64,000 nt of DNA from Pedobacter antarcticus (lineage in GTDB: Bacteria > Bacteroidota > Bacteroidia > Sphingobacteriales > Sphingobacteriaceae): NCBI RefSeq assembly GCF_900112985.1, contig NZ_FONS01000007.1, forward strand, positions 62,001-126,000. The letters run 5' to 3'. A program made the translations under genes and the position numbers. Below, one piece after another: positions 1 to 7,392 of the stretch (position 1 is its first letter; each line of letters starts with the position of its first letter). The notes under the pieces are model-generated. The model made no database searches and was not told the origin of the DNA. It saw nothing but the letters and a program-made list of their open reading frames with translations.

Positions 1-248
1 AATATTTCTCTGGCTGGGATGGGGAATTCCGGATCGGCAAGCTGATAATACCTGACGCCAAAAGTCTGACCTATAGTTTCCTGGATCTTTATGCCGATAT
101 TAAGGTCGCCGTTCTCAATAGCGGCTATATAGGGCTGATGGACTTCGGTAAACGTAGCAAGTTCTTTCTGGGAAAGCTCTGCTGCTTTTCTGAATGCCCT
201 AATACGCTGACCGTATTCTTTAACCGCACTATAATCTTTCTTCGACAC
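1..248 (-). CDS. XRE-family helix-turn-helix regulator (3' end outside window)
   Basis: Reading the minus strand from a GTG at 248-246 gives at least 82 residues with no stop before the window edge, beginning VSKKDYSAVKEYGQRIRAF. Residues of about 10-65 fit an XRE (Cro/C1) DNA-binding fold: RIRAFRKAAELSQKELA, then the recognition helix VHQPYIAAIENG. The C-terminus is cut off, so a second domain or a downstream partner such as a toxin cannot be excluded. The GTG start is chosen because no in-frame ATG lies upstream before a perfect inverted repeat at 261-287. That repeat could be its own operator. The DNA-binding role follows from the family; target genes are unknown. Confidence 0.75.
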   Translation of the reverse strand, partial: MSKKDYSAVKEYGQRIRAFRKAAELSQKELATFTEVHQPYIAAIENGDLNIGIKIQETIGQTFGVRYYQLADPEFPIPAREI

Positions 249-260
249 AGACAAATAAAA

Positions 261-287
261 CAGTATCGGTTATCTTAACCGATACTG
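261..287. promoter_or_regulatory. Perfect 12-bp inverted repeat before the XRE gene
   Basis: CAGTATCGGTTA (261-272) and its exact complement (276-287) are separated by 3 bases. It lies 13 bases upstream of the XRE start and 45 bases past the stop of the Lrp gene. Read on the minus strand it is followed by TTTTATTT, so it could be an intrinsic terminator for the Lrp gene. Read as DNA, the TATC...GATA arms resemble autoregulatory operators of HipB-type XRE repressors. The sequence does not decide between the two. Confidence 0.6.
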
Positions 288-332
288 TATAATGTATAAA
301 TGGCGATAGAATTTCGGGTGAATTATCCCTTG

Positions 333-815
333 TTAATCTTTATTGTCAGTGTCGTATGCTGTCTGATATTTGATTTCCTTCATTACAAAGGAACTCTGCA
401 CATGGGCAATATTCTCTATTGCAGCCAACTTATTGGATAGAAAGTCCTGGTAACATTTCATATCGGAAACAACAACTTTCAATGAATAATCAAAATTGCC
501 GGCGACATGGAAACACTCCATGACTTCAGGAATTGCTGCTACGGCCTGCTCAAAATCTATAATCATCGCTTTAGAATGCAATCGGAGTGAAACCTGTATC
601 AATGCTACAATGTCTTTACCTATTTTATCTCTGTCCAGGACGGCTACATAACGCAGAACGACTCCGGATTGTTCAATCTTTTTAAGTCTTTCATAGGTTG
701 GCGTAAGGCTGAGACCGATTCTGCCGGCTATTTGTTTAGCATTCAGGCGGGCATCCGTCTGTAATTCCTTTAAAATCTGATGATCAGTTTTGTCAAAAAT
801 AGCTGGGGTAGTCAT
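333..815 (-). CDS. Lrp/AsnC-family transcriptional regulator
   Basis: A 160-residue protein of normal length for the family. Residues about 8-55 form an AsnC-type winged helix (DKTDHQILKELQTDAR, recognition helix SLTPTYERLKKIEQSG). Residues about 70-145 form the RAM/AsnC ligand-binding domain (IPEVMECFHVAGNFDYSLKV). Such proteins form dimers to octamers and respond to amino acids. The gene is divergent from the histidine decarboxylase at 970, with a shared 154-base intergenic region, so control of that decarboxylase, perhaps with histidine or another amino acid as ligand, is a reasonable inference. Family assignment is firm; ligand and target are inferred. Confidence 0.9.
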   Translation of the reverse strand: MTTPAIFDKTDHQILKELQTDARLNAKQIAGRIGLSLTPTYERLKKIEQSGVVLRYVAVLDRDKIGKDIVALIQVSLRLHSKAMIIDFEQAVAAIPEVMECFHVAGNFDYSLKVVVSDMKCYQDFLSNKLAAIENIAHVQSSFVMKEIKYQTAYDTDNKD

Positions 816-850
816 TTGTTGCTGTGTTCTTTAATTTTCTATTCCTTAGC

Positions 851-890
851 AGTATAAATTTACTGTATATCCTGTAAATATAATGTATAT
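851..890. promoter_or_regulatory. Candidate Lrp operator: phased AT-rich repeats
   Basis: Between the divergent Lrp and decarboxylase genes, TGTATAT occurs at 864-870 and again at 884-890, exactly 20 bp apart. The related TGTAAAT (873-879) lies between them and TATAAAT at 853-859. Spacing near whole helical turns is what an oligomeric Lrp-type regulator would bind. No clear TAnnTTTG element could be assigned to either gene. The operator role is inferred. Confidence 0.35.
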
Positions 891-969
891 TTTCTTAAAT
901 GATGTTTATAGTGGTTTTTTTGAATGTGATTGACTTAATTTACAGAATTATATTTTTACTAACCCTGTT

Positions 970-2109
970 ATGAGAACGAGTCAATTGCCGGACGCTGAGA
1001 TGCTTCAGTTAGCTGAGTTGAAAAAGAAATTAACTGCAGACGCAGAACTAATGCTGGGCTATCCGGTGTCTAAAGATTTCAATTATGATGAACTTGCTGA
1101 ATTCCTGAAGTTTCCGATAAACAACCTTGGTGACCCCTTTATAGAATCCACCTATCAGGTGGGTACGCGCGGACTGGAGGTTGAGGTACTGGAATTTTTC
1201 GCGGCACTTTTTCGTGCGCCCGTAAATAATTGGTGGGGCTATGTGACTAACGGCGGATCGGAAGGTAATTTATATGGTTTGTATCTGGCGCGTGAAATTC
1301 ATCCTAAAGGAATGGTTTATTTTTCGCAGGCTACGCACTATAGTGTACAGAAAAACCTGCACTTATTGAATATGCAGAATATTGTTATCAGAACACAGCG
1401 TAGCGGAGAGATAGACTATGAAGATCTTCGGGATACTATCCGTATGAACCGACATATGCCTGTTATCATTTTTGCGAACATTGGCACTACAATGACTGAA
1501 GCCAGAGACGATGTCCGTAAGATTAAGGCCATACTGCAGGATCTGGCGATTCAACATTATTATATTCATGCTGACGGTGCGTTATCGGGAAGTTACAGTG
1601 CTTTCATTGAACCAAGACCGGCTTTTGACTTTGCAGATGGGGCAGATTCCATTGCGATCAGCGGGCATAAGTTCATTGGTTCACCAATTCCCTGCGGTGT
1701 AGTCATAGTGAAAAAAAATAACAGGGATAGAATTGCCCGTTCTGTCTCATATACAGGTAGCATGGATACGACGATTACCGGCTCCCGAAACGGACACAGT
1801 CCTTTGTTCCTATGGTACACGCTCAAAAAGCTGGGAGAGGATGGCTTTCGTGCACGTGCCCTGCATAGTCTTAAAGTGGCAGCTTATGCGGAAGAGCAGC
1901 TCAGGGAGAATGGTATTGAAGCCTGGAGAAACCCTAACTCAATAACGGTAAATATGCCGGCTCCAGGCGAGCGTGTGCGGTTGAAATGGCAGCTGGCGAT
2001 GGAAGATGGGTGGTGCCATATTATTTGTATGCCCAATGTGACGTTCGCCCAGATAGACCAGCTTGTCGGCGAACTCCTTGAAGATCATAAGAAGATTAAT
2101 GCAGCGTAA
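970..2109 (+). CDS. hdc: PLP-dependent histidine decarboxylase
   Basis: A 379-residue group II PLP decarboxylase, matching the roughly 378 residues of the Gram-negative histidine decarboxylases (Morganella type). It would convert histidine to histamine and CO2 in the cytoplasm, consuming a proton. The PLP-binding lysine is K234 in SISGHKFIGSPIPCG-like sequence (seen as AISGHKFIGSPIPCG). HADGALSG supplies the PLP-ring aspartate, and TNGGSEGNLYG is the phosphate-binding region. Related serine or aromatic amino acid decarboxylases share the fold, but the SGHKFIGSPIPCG context is typical of histidine decarboxylase. No adjacent histidine/histamine antiporter was seen, so its role in acid resistance or signalling is open. 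The 3' end overlaps the convergent response regulator by 14 bases. Confidence 0.8.
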   Translation: MRTSQLPDAEMLQLAELKKKLTADAELMLGYPVSKDFNYDELAEFLKFPINNLGDPFIESTYQVGTRGLEVEVLEFFAALFRAPVNNWWGYVTNGGSEGNLYGLYLAREIHPKGMVYFSQATHYSVQKNLHLLNMQNIVIRTQRSGEIDYEDLRDTIRMNRHMPVIIFANIGTTMTEARDDVRKIKAILQDLAIQHYYIHADGALSGSYSAFIEPRPAFDFADGADSIAISGHKFIGSPIPCGVVIVKKNNRDRIARSVSYTGSMDTTITGSRNGHSPLFLWYTLKKLGEDGFRARALHSLKVAAYAEEQLRENGIEAWRNPNSITVNMPAPGERVRLKWQLAMEDGWCHIICMPNVTFAQIDQLVGELLEDHKKINAA

Positions 2110-2461
2110 TCTGTTTCTTAATCTTGTATAGAATCTCATTCAGATCGAACGGTTTACTTATGAAATCATTTGCACTACATTGTCCGAAGATATTTTCGGG
2201 CCTTGCATGTGCGGACATTACAATAATGGGAATATCTTTTATTTTCTGATTAGTCCTGATTTCACGACATAACTCAAGTCCGTTTCCATCCGGCAGCATT
2301 ACGTCTAGCAGGTAAAGATCAGGTCTGTCATCTGCCATGACTGCCTGAAAAGAAGTGACGTCTGGAAAGAGTGTGACTTGATAACCTTCTTCTTCCAGAA
2401 TAAATTCAATAATCTGTCTAATATCCTGGTCGTCTTCTACAACATAAATTTGCTTAATCAT
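2096..2461 (-). CDS. Single-domain response regulator (CheY-like receiver)
   Basis: From ATG at 2461 the product is 121 residues and consists only of a receiver domain. The acidic pocket is VVEDDQD, the phospho-acceptor aspartate is in LYLLDVMLPDGNG, the switch Ser is in VMSAH, and the conserved lysine is in SKPF. An in-frame ATG 39 bases further upstream would add 13 residues with no family similarity, so MIKQIYVVEDD is preferred. There is no output domain; such proteins relay phosphate or act by protein contact. No histidine kinase is adjacent. A large hairpin with a T-tract lies upstream at 2572-2636 in the same orientation. Confidence 0.85.
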   Translation of the reverse strand: MIKQIYVVEDDQDIRQIIEFILEEEGYQVTLFPDVTSFQAVMADDRPDLYLLDVMLPDGNGLELCREIRTNQKIKDIPIIVMSAHARPENIFGQCSANDFISKPFDLNEILYKIKKQITLH

Positions 2462-2571
2462 TTTTATCGGGCTTAGAGGAACACACTCCTCTTCTTTCAT
2501 AAAGATTGGGTTATGTCATTAATAACTTCGTGTTAAGTTTTCATGGACAAATCATGTACCAATTTTCAAAT

Positions 2572-2636
2572 AAAAAAAGCCGGCACATAATAAAAGGGCA
2601 GAACCTGTTGGTCTAACCCTATTATTATGTGCCGGC
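2572..2636 (-). terminator. Long hairpin with T-tract (minus-strand intrinsic terminator or attenuator)
   Basis: GCCGGCACATAATAA (2579-2593) is the exact complement of 2622-2636, extended inward by AGGG/CCCT after one mismatch. Seven A residues at 2572-2578 become a T-tract after the stem on the minus strand. It sits about 110 bases before the response regulator start in the same direction, so it could attenuate that gene or end a small upstream RNA. Confidence 0.65.
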
Positions 2637-2726
2637 ATCCACCCGCTACTGAATAAATTATCAGTCCAAATATAATTCCATCTGATAGGTGTAAAAAATG
2701 ATCTTAGTCATAATTCGTGAAAAATA

Positions 2727-2761
2727 AAAGCGGAGATAAGTCTCCGACCTATCCCCGCTTT
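2727..2761. terminator. Second GC-rich hairpin
   Basis: AAAGCGG (2727-2733) pairs with CCGCTTT (2755-2761). Pairing continues past one mismatch through GATA/TATC. T-rich sequence flanks it on both strands (minus TTTTATTTTTC, plus CTTTCTAAATT), so either direction is possible. No gene lies immediately before it on either strand. Confidence 0.5.
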
Positions 2762-2857
2762 CTAAATTAACGCTCTCAGATATATAGACGCTTCTGCATT
2801 CATTTTATTATTCTATGTTGTAAAAAAATATTTTTCATCCTTGAAAACCGTTCTTTT

Positions 2858-2865
2858 TACTTTTG
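2858..2865 (+). promoter_or_regulatory. Candidate -7 element for the GHKL ATPase gene
   Basis: TACTTTTG matches the Bacteroidota -7 consensus TAnnTTTG. It would start a transcript near 2871, leaving a leader of about 130 bases. No TTTG was found at the usual -33 spacing, so support is partial. Confidence 0.35.
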
Positions 2866-3000
2866 TACGGTACAGTTAATCAGTTTATTAGAGAGAACTG
2901 AAATGTGCTTTAAAACTATCTAAAGGCTATGTTTTCTTCGGGTAGGCCGCCTGTAATCTAATTATTTCTTTAATTTCGGCGTTTATAGGGAATCTGATTT

Positions 3001-4275
3001 ATGGCTAATAACGTCCACATTACTTCTGGTGGCATCCAAAAGGTGCTTAGGAACTACAATGAAAAACAAGCGGTTGCAGAATATATATGGAATGGTTTTG
3101 ATGCGAAGGCAAACCAGATTAATATAGATTATTCAGCTAATAGTCTTGGATTTATTGATTCGCTCTCCATTACCGACAATGGATATGGTATTAATTTCAA
3201 ACAGTTAAAGCCAAAATTTGATCATTTTTATGAATCTGAAAAAGCCCTCCAGCTTGCCATACATAAAAATCGTTCTGCTTTACACGGAAAAAATGGGGTC
3301 GGGCGTCTTACCTTTTTTAAATTTGCGGGCCAGGCAGAATGGGAAACTACTTTCATGCTGGCTAATAAACTTAAAAGTGGTACAATCCGTATTGATGGTT
3401 CCAATCTTAATAATTATCAAGCTGTCCCGGTCGAAGTTCCATTGCACCCACAGACTGGTACTATAGTTCGGTTTACCAATTTGAAGATAAGCGAGGCGCT
3501 CCTTGAAAAAGAAATCATTCCTTTTCTTAAGGCAGAATTTTGCTGGTTTCTTGAACTGAACAAGAAAAAGAAATTTGTCATCAGCATTAACGGTAAAAAA
3601 CTTGATTATGAAGATCAGGTCGCCGAGCGTGCCGAAGATATCATTTACACCTTCGATGAGAGTCGTACATTGTTCCGCGTGAAATTTATTCAGTGGAAAG
3701 AGAATTTGCACAGGGAGCTTTCTAAAGTTTATTATATTTCAGAAAAAGGGGAGGAGCTTTATAAAGATTATACCTCATTGAATAAAAAAGCAGACGATTA
3801 TTTTCACAGTGTCTATATTCAGAGCGAATTTTTCACTGATTTTGATTTTAGCAACCTGGAAGTAGAGACCCAGTTTAAGCTTTATAACAGATCTAAATCT
3901 TCTGCTGAATACAGATACCTTAGTAAAGAAATACATAACCTCCTGGTGGCTAAAAGAAAGATTTTTCTAAAGGAGAATTCTGGAAAACTGATAGACAGGT
4001 ATGAAAGCGAGGGTGTCATCAAACCTCAGGAAGGTAAAGCAAGCGGTGCTAAACAACGTAAGTTATTGCATGATACCCTGAAAGCAATGTATGAAGCCAG
4101 GCCCAAATTGTTCAGCAATCTAAGCCTGGATCAAAAGAAAACAGTTGTATCACTGGTTGACGTTCTTTTACAATCTAATCAAAAGAATAAAATCAGAACG
4201 ATTATGGAAAATATTACTGAACTGGAAACTGAGGAGAGAGCTGAATTTGACGCCTTACTTAATTCAAAAGCTTAG
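3001..4275 (+). CDS. GHKL-type ATPase (HSP90/MutL/MORC-like), function unknown
   Basis: A 424-residue cytoplasmic protein with a Bergerat ATP-binding fold at its N-terminus. The N-box is EYIWNGFDA (Glu27, Asn31), the G1 box is DNGYGI (59-64) and the G2 box is GKNGVGRLTF (96-105). A transducer-like middle region follows. The C-terminal part (about 340-424) is charged and helical. There is no kinase H-box and no membrane segment, so it is not a sensor kinase. GHKL ATPases of this architecture occur as orphan genes and inside some bacterial conflict systems; nothing here assigns a substrate. Neighbours (response regulator, envelope genes) do not look functionally linked. It has a long leader, and its 3' end overlaps the convergent cyclophilin gene by 17 bases. 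Confidence 0.75.
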   Translation: MANNVHITSGGIQKVLRNYNEKQAVAEYIWNGFDAKANQINIDYSANSLGFIDSLSITDNGYGINFKQLKPKFDHFYESEKALQLAIHKNRSALHGKNGVGRLTFFKFAGQAEWETTFMLANKLKSGTIRIDGSNLNNYQAVPVEVPLHPQTGTIVRFTNLKISEALLEKEIIPFLKAEFCWFLELNKKKKFVISINGKKLDYEDQVAERAEDIIYTFDESRTLFRVKFIQWKENLHRELSKVYYISEKGEELYKDYTSLNKKADDYFHSVYIQSEFFTDFDFSNLEVETQFKLYNRSKSSAEYRYLSKEIHNLLVAKRKIFLKENSGKLIDRYESEGVIKPQEGKASGAKQRKLLHDTLKAMYEARPKLFSNLSLDQKKTVVSLVDVLLQSNQKNKIRTIMENITELETEERAEFDALLNSKA

Positions 4276-4921
4276 CTGCCGCTTTAGCGGTTAATACCCT
4301 GGCATTAATGACCACCGGAACCTCCGGGAGATCATGTTTGTCTGTTTTAACCTGATTTATCTCGTCGGCTACTTCCATTCCTTTTACAATTTCTCCGAAA
4401 ATGGTATAATCTCCATCCAGACGGGGGATTCCTCCTTTGGATTTATAGGTTTCTCGTTGTTCAGGGGTATATTTGAAACCTTTTTTTGATTCTATTTCGT
4501 CTAACTGTATGTCTGTTTGTTTTTTGCCGGTTACCAGGTAAATCTGGTTTAAAAAAGACGCCTTTTGTGCGTTATCATCTCGTCCGGCACCTAATGCCCC
4601 TTTAAAATGATATAGTTCCGGAAACAACTCAGATTTTAACCTTTCTGGCTTTTGATCAGGATGCTGTTTTTCCCGTTCCAGAATAGGATCGTCCAATTCG
4701 CCTGCCTGACTCACAAAATCTTTAATCACCCTGTTAAATAATGCAGACTTCCACCAGCCTTTGCGAATTCCGCTGACCATATTATCTCTATGCAGCGGAG
4801 TCTTATCGTAAAGTTTAACAAGGATATCGCCTTTGGAAGTTTCAAGGCTTATGAAAGTAGACTGTGCAGATGCTGCAGTAGTAAGCAATAACAGCGATGT
4901 AATTAATCCGGAGAACTTCAT
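4259..4921 (-). CDS. Exported cyclophilin-type peptidyl-prolyl isomerase
   Basis: A 220-residue protein with a Sec signal peptide (MKFSGLITSLLLLTTAASAQ), so it acts in the periplasm. The cyclophilin core spans about residues 23-210, with FNRVIKDFVSQAGE corresponding to the catalytic FHRV...Q.G region and DGDYTIFGEIVKGMEV to the conserved C-terminal part. An insertion around residues 90-150 separates these, as is common in Bacteroidota homologues. The gene begins 12 bases after the L,D-transpeptidase stop on the same strand, so the two are probably co-transcribed and both act on envelope maturation. The TSLLLLTTAASAQ hydrophobic stretch supports the annotated start. Confidence 0.88.
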   Translation of the reverse strand: MKFSGLITSLLLLTTAASAQSTFISLETSKGDILVKLYDKTPLHRDNMVSGIRKGWWKSALFNRVIKDFVSQAGELDDPILEREKQHPDQKPERLKSELFPELYHFKGALGAGRDDNAQKASFLNQIYLVTGKKQTDIQLDEIESKKGFKYTPEQRETYKSKGGIPRLDGDYTIFGEIVKGMEVADEINQVKTDKHDLPEVPVVINARVLTAKAAAKLLN

Positions 4922-4933
4922 AAATTATTTATT

Positions 4934-6580
4934 CTATTGGTTTATTTTCGAATCATCAGCACCTACGGCCTTTTGCGCCGCCGGTGTTTGTGGAAACAAC
5001 AAAGCGGCCATTTTGGAGTCATGACCGTATACATCATCCCTGAAGTTAAGCAGGCCATTTTTGTCTACCCAGGCAGTGAAATAGGTGATGAATACAGGCA
5101 CGGGCTGTTTCACCTGAACCCAGGTTTCTTTAGATTGCTGCATCGCTTTTGTGATTTTTTCTTTCGTCCAGGAAGGGTCGTTTTCTAAAAGGTATTCTGC
5201 GAGTGTTTTTGGCTGTGATAAACGAATACACCCATGACTGAAGGCACGTTTCTGTTCGGTAAAAAGAGACTTGGCAGGTGTATCGTGAAGATAAATATTG
5301 TAGGAATTAGGGAAAAGGAATTTTACTCTGCCCAAAGAATTTGTACTGCCTGGTTTCTGCCGGATAAGTGGAAGACCGCCGCTTTTACCATATATTTCCA
5401 TTTGATGTTGGGCAAGGTAATTTTTATTTCTATTGATGGCAGGAAGAATTTCGGCCTTAACAATACTCGGTGGAACGTTCCAGTATGGGCTGAATACTAT
5501 ATTTTTAAGTGTATTGCTGAAAATAACCGTCTGGTGCGCCTCTTTTCCTACAACAATGCCCATATTAAGTACTTCTTTGCGGTCCTCAAATATGTGCAGT
5601 TTATATTCCGGTATATTAACCAGAATTACCCTGCCTTCCGGCATAACGGGCACCCAGCGCATTCTTTCCAGGTTAATTAGAATTTGTTCGATTCTTTTTC
5701 TGACCGGTATGTTAAGTGATTTGACCAGAGAGGCTGTAAGTTTGCCGGTTACCTGCTGCCCGAATTGCTGTTGTGCGAGACGTAATGCAGTGTCTACCGC
5801 AAGTGTATACAAGCCGCTGGAGTCTGTAGGAGCCAATGCCCCAAAAGCAGCAAGCCGGGTTTTTAGTGTGCTTATTATTGCTGAAGAATCACCTGGTTTC
5901 AATTTTTGCAGAGCAGCGAATTCCAGATCCGGCCATGAACCTTTTTTAGCAATGGCAGACCAGTGCGATAATTCTTTATTTAAAGTCACGTAATAAGAGT
6001 TTAACGGTGCATTTCCGTTAGTATCGTTCCCTTTGTTTTTAACCAGTGAATCCAGAACTGCAACCGCATCTATTTTTTTTCGCGGAATATACCATTGTAA
6101 TTTTGCAGGATCTACTTTGCCTGCATAGGCATCGGTAATGAAGCTAAAGAAATGGGAGGTCAGATTAAATTCCAGTAGCGTAAGACTGGTGTCTGCCTTT
6201 TTGATTACAGTGTCAATGGTTAGCAGATGGTCTATGCGGGTCTGAAGGTTTTTTAATGTAACACTACTATCGCCGTTAGAACTTCTAAAATTTTTATCCA
6301 GATCATACAATACTTTGGTTTGTTCGGCCAGTCCTTTTTCGGAAAACCAGGCGAACTGGAAGTTTCTGCTGTTATAAAAGTTTCGCATCCGGTTTGCAGC
6401 GCTATCATCCAGTTGTTGGCTGCTGATAAATTTTTCCATATCCAGACTGTCTGTATAAAGTTTGGTCACCGCATTTACAGGTGTAATGCTGGTATCTCTG
6501 ATTACTTTATTTTCTGGTTTCTGCTGGCATTGAATAAACAGAAATAACAGGGGTGCAATAACGATAAATTTTAGTCTCAT
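4934..6580 (-). CDS. L,D-transpeptidase (YcbB/LdtD-like), probable lipoprotein
   Basis: From ATG at 6580 the product has 548 residues. The N-terminus MRLKFIVIAPLLFLFIQCQQ has a lipobox-like Cys20, although FIQC is an atypical match. A scaffold region is followed by a peptidoglycan-binding-like stretch (about 240-290) and a YkuD catalytic domain (about 315-480). The active-site motif is SHGCIRL with Cys451, preceded by YLHDTP. Such enzymes make 3-3 cross-links in peptidoglycan. An upstream in-frame ATG at 6616 adds 12 residues that would push the signal sequence inward, so it was not used. It is the first gene of a pair with the cyclophilin. Confidence 0.87.
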   Translation of the reverse strand: MRLKFIVIAPLLFLFIQCQQKPENKVIRDTSITPVNAVTKLYTDSLDMEKFISSQQLDDSAANRMRNFYNSRNFQFAWFSEKGLAEQTKVLYDLDKNFRSSNGDSSVTLKNLQTRIDHLLTIDTVIKKADTSLTLLEFNLTSHFFSFITDAYAGKVDPAKLQWYIPRKKIDAVAVLDSLVKNKGNDTNGNAPLNSYYVTLNKELSHWSAIAKKGSWPDLEFAALQKLKPGDSSAIISTLKTRLAAFGALAPTDSSGLYTLAVDTALRLAQQQFGQQVTGKLTASLVKSLNIPVRKRIEQILINLERMRWVPVMPEGRVILVNIPEYKLHIFEDRKEVLNMGIVVGKEAHQTVIFSNTLKNIVFSPYWNVPPSIVKAEILPAINRNKNYLAQHQMEIYGKSGGLPLIRQKPGSTNSLGRVKFLFPNSYNIYLHDTPAKSLFTEQKRAFSHGCIRLSQPKTLAEYLLENDPSWTKEKITKAMQQSKETWVQVKQPVPVFITYFTAWVDKNGLLNFRDDVYGHDSKMAALLFPQTPAAQKAVGADDSKINQ

Positions 6581-6666
6581 CGTGCTCAATATACTGAATT
6601 TCAATAAAAATGACATTTTTAATCACATTTTAATGGGCTATTTTAAACTGTATGTTAAGCAAATAT

Positions 6667-6674
6667 TATCTTTG
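6667..6674 (+). promoter_or_regulatory. Candidate -7 element for the PAP2-like gene
   Basis: TATCTTTG fits TAnnTTTG and lies 15 bases before the ATG at 6690. It favours that ATG over the earlier in-frame ATG at 6582, which would precede the promoter. No clear -33 element was found. Confidence 0.45.
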
Positions 6675-6689
6675 ACCACACAACATAAC

Positions 6690-7310
6690 ATGCAATCTAA
6701 ACAAGCCGCCTGGCGCTTTGCCTGGGACATTCCTGCTTTTCGTTTGAAATTAGTATCCGGTTTGCTCTGCATGGCCGCCATTATTTTCTATTTACACGAT
6801 TTTTTTCAATTTATACAAGGCAGAAACGGATTGATCTTACATGATTCAGTTCTGCGTGCTATACCTGCAATAGATGTGTCTCCACTGATTTTTTTAATAC
6901 TTTATCCGGTTAGCGGATATTTAATTTGGCGGATAAGGAAAAACTCAAAGTTGTGTATTACTGCGCTCTGGGGATATATTTTTCTATGTCTGGGTAGGAT
7001 GATTACTATATCGCTGATACCGCTCAACCCGCCGGTGGGGTTAATTCATCTGAGTGATCCATTTTCTGTTATATTTTATGGTGATAACTTGATTACCAAA
7101 GATTTATTTTTCTCGGGGCATACTGCCACCATAGTACTTATCGGTCTTTGCCTGGAAGGAAAAAGGGAAAAGTATATTGTTTTTACGGCAGCTCTGGTAC
7201 TCGGTATTCTGTTGCTGGTGCAGCATATCCATTATACCGCAGATGTGATTGCAGCCCCCTTTTTTAGTTATCTGTTCTGGTATTTGGGTAAAACAGTTGC
7301 TAAGATATAG
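6690..7310 (+). CDS. PAP2-like integral membrane phosphatase (sphingomyelin synthase-related)
   Basis: A 206-residue membrane protein with about six hydrophobic segments. The motif FSGHTATIV carries the first catalytic His and HYTADVIAAP the second His plus Asp, the pattern of the PAP2_C / sphingomyelin-synthase branch of the phosphatidic acid phosphatase superfamily. Bacteroidota make sphingolipids and phosphatidylethanolamine, so a lipid-phosphate or lipid head-group reaction at the inner membrane is likely, but the substrate is not visible in sequence. The start MQSKQAAWRFAW is chosen from the -7 element just upstream. It is divergent from the L,D-transpeptidase gene. Confidence 0.75.
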   Translation: MQSKQAAWRFAWDIPAFRLKLVSGLLCMAAIIFYLHDFFQFIQGRNGLILHDSVLRAIPAIDVSPLIFLILYPVSGYLIWRIRKNSKLCITALWGYIFLCLGRMITISLIPLNPPVGLIHLSDPFSVIFYGDNLITKDLFFSGHTATIVLIGLCLEGKREKYIVFTAALVLGILLLVQHIHYTADVIAAPFFSYLFWYLGKTVAKI

Positions 7311-7392
7311 GTTGATAATCCTTAGTTTTGCCATTTCTTTTTAAATTATTTTACATTAAACCCTGTCTCAGGGATTCCCATCCGAACTGATT

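Larger units (their letters stand above)
2462..3000. other. Gene-free stretch with two long hairpins
   Basis: About 540 bases lie between the response regulator and the GHKL ATPase. No credible reading frame was found. The stretch contains a 15-bp perfect stem (2579-2593 with 2622-2636) and a second hairpin (2727-2761), both GC-rich against an AT-rich background. On the minus strand TATATTTG (2674-2667) fits the -7 consensus and would produce a short transcript of about 90 nt ending at the first hairpin. On the plus strand TACTTTTG at 2858-2865 may serve the ATPase gene. Confidence 0.5.

Noticed and set aside
5234..5993. Plus-strand frames of 148 and 186 residues opposite the L,D-transpeptidase
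   Set aside because: They are mirror frames of a gene with clear YkuD motifs and contain no domain of their own.
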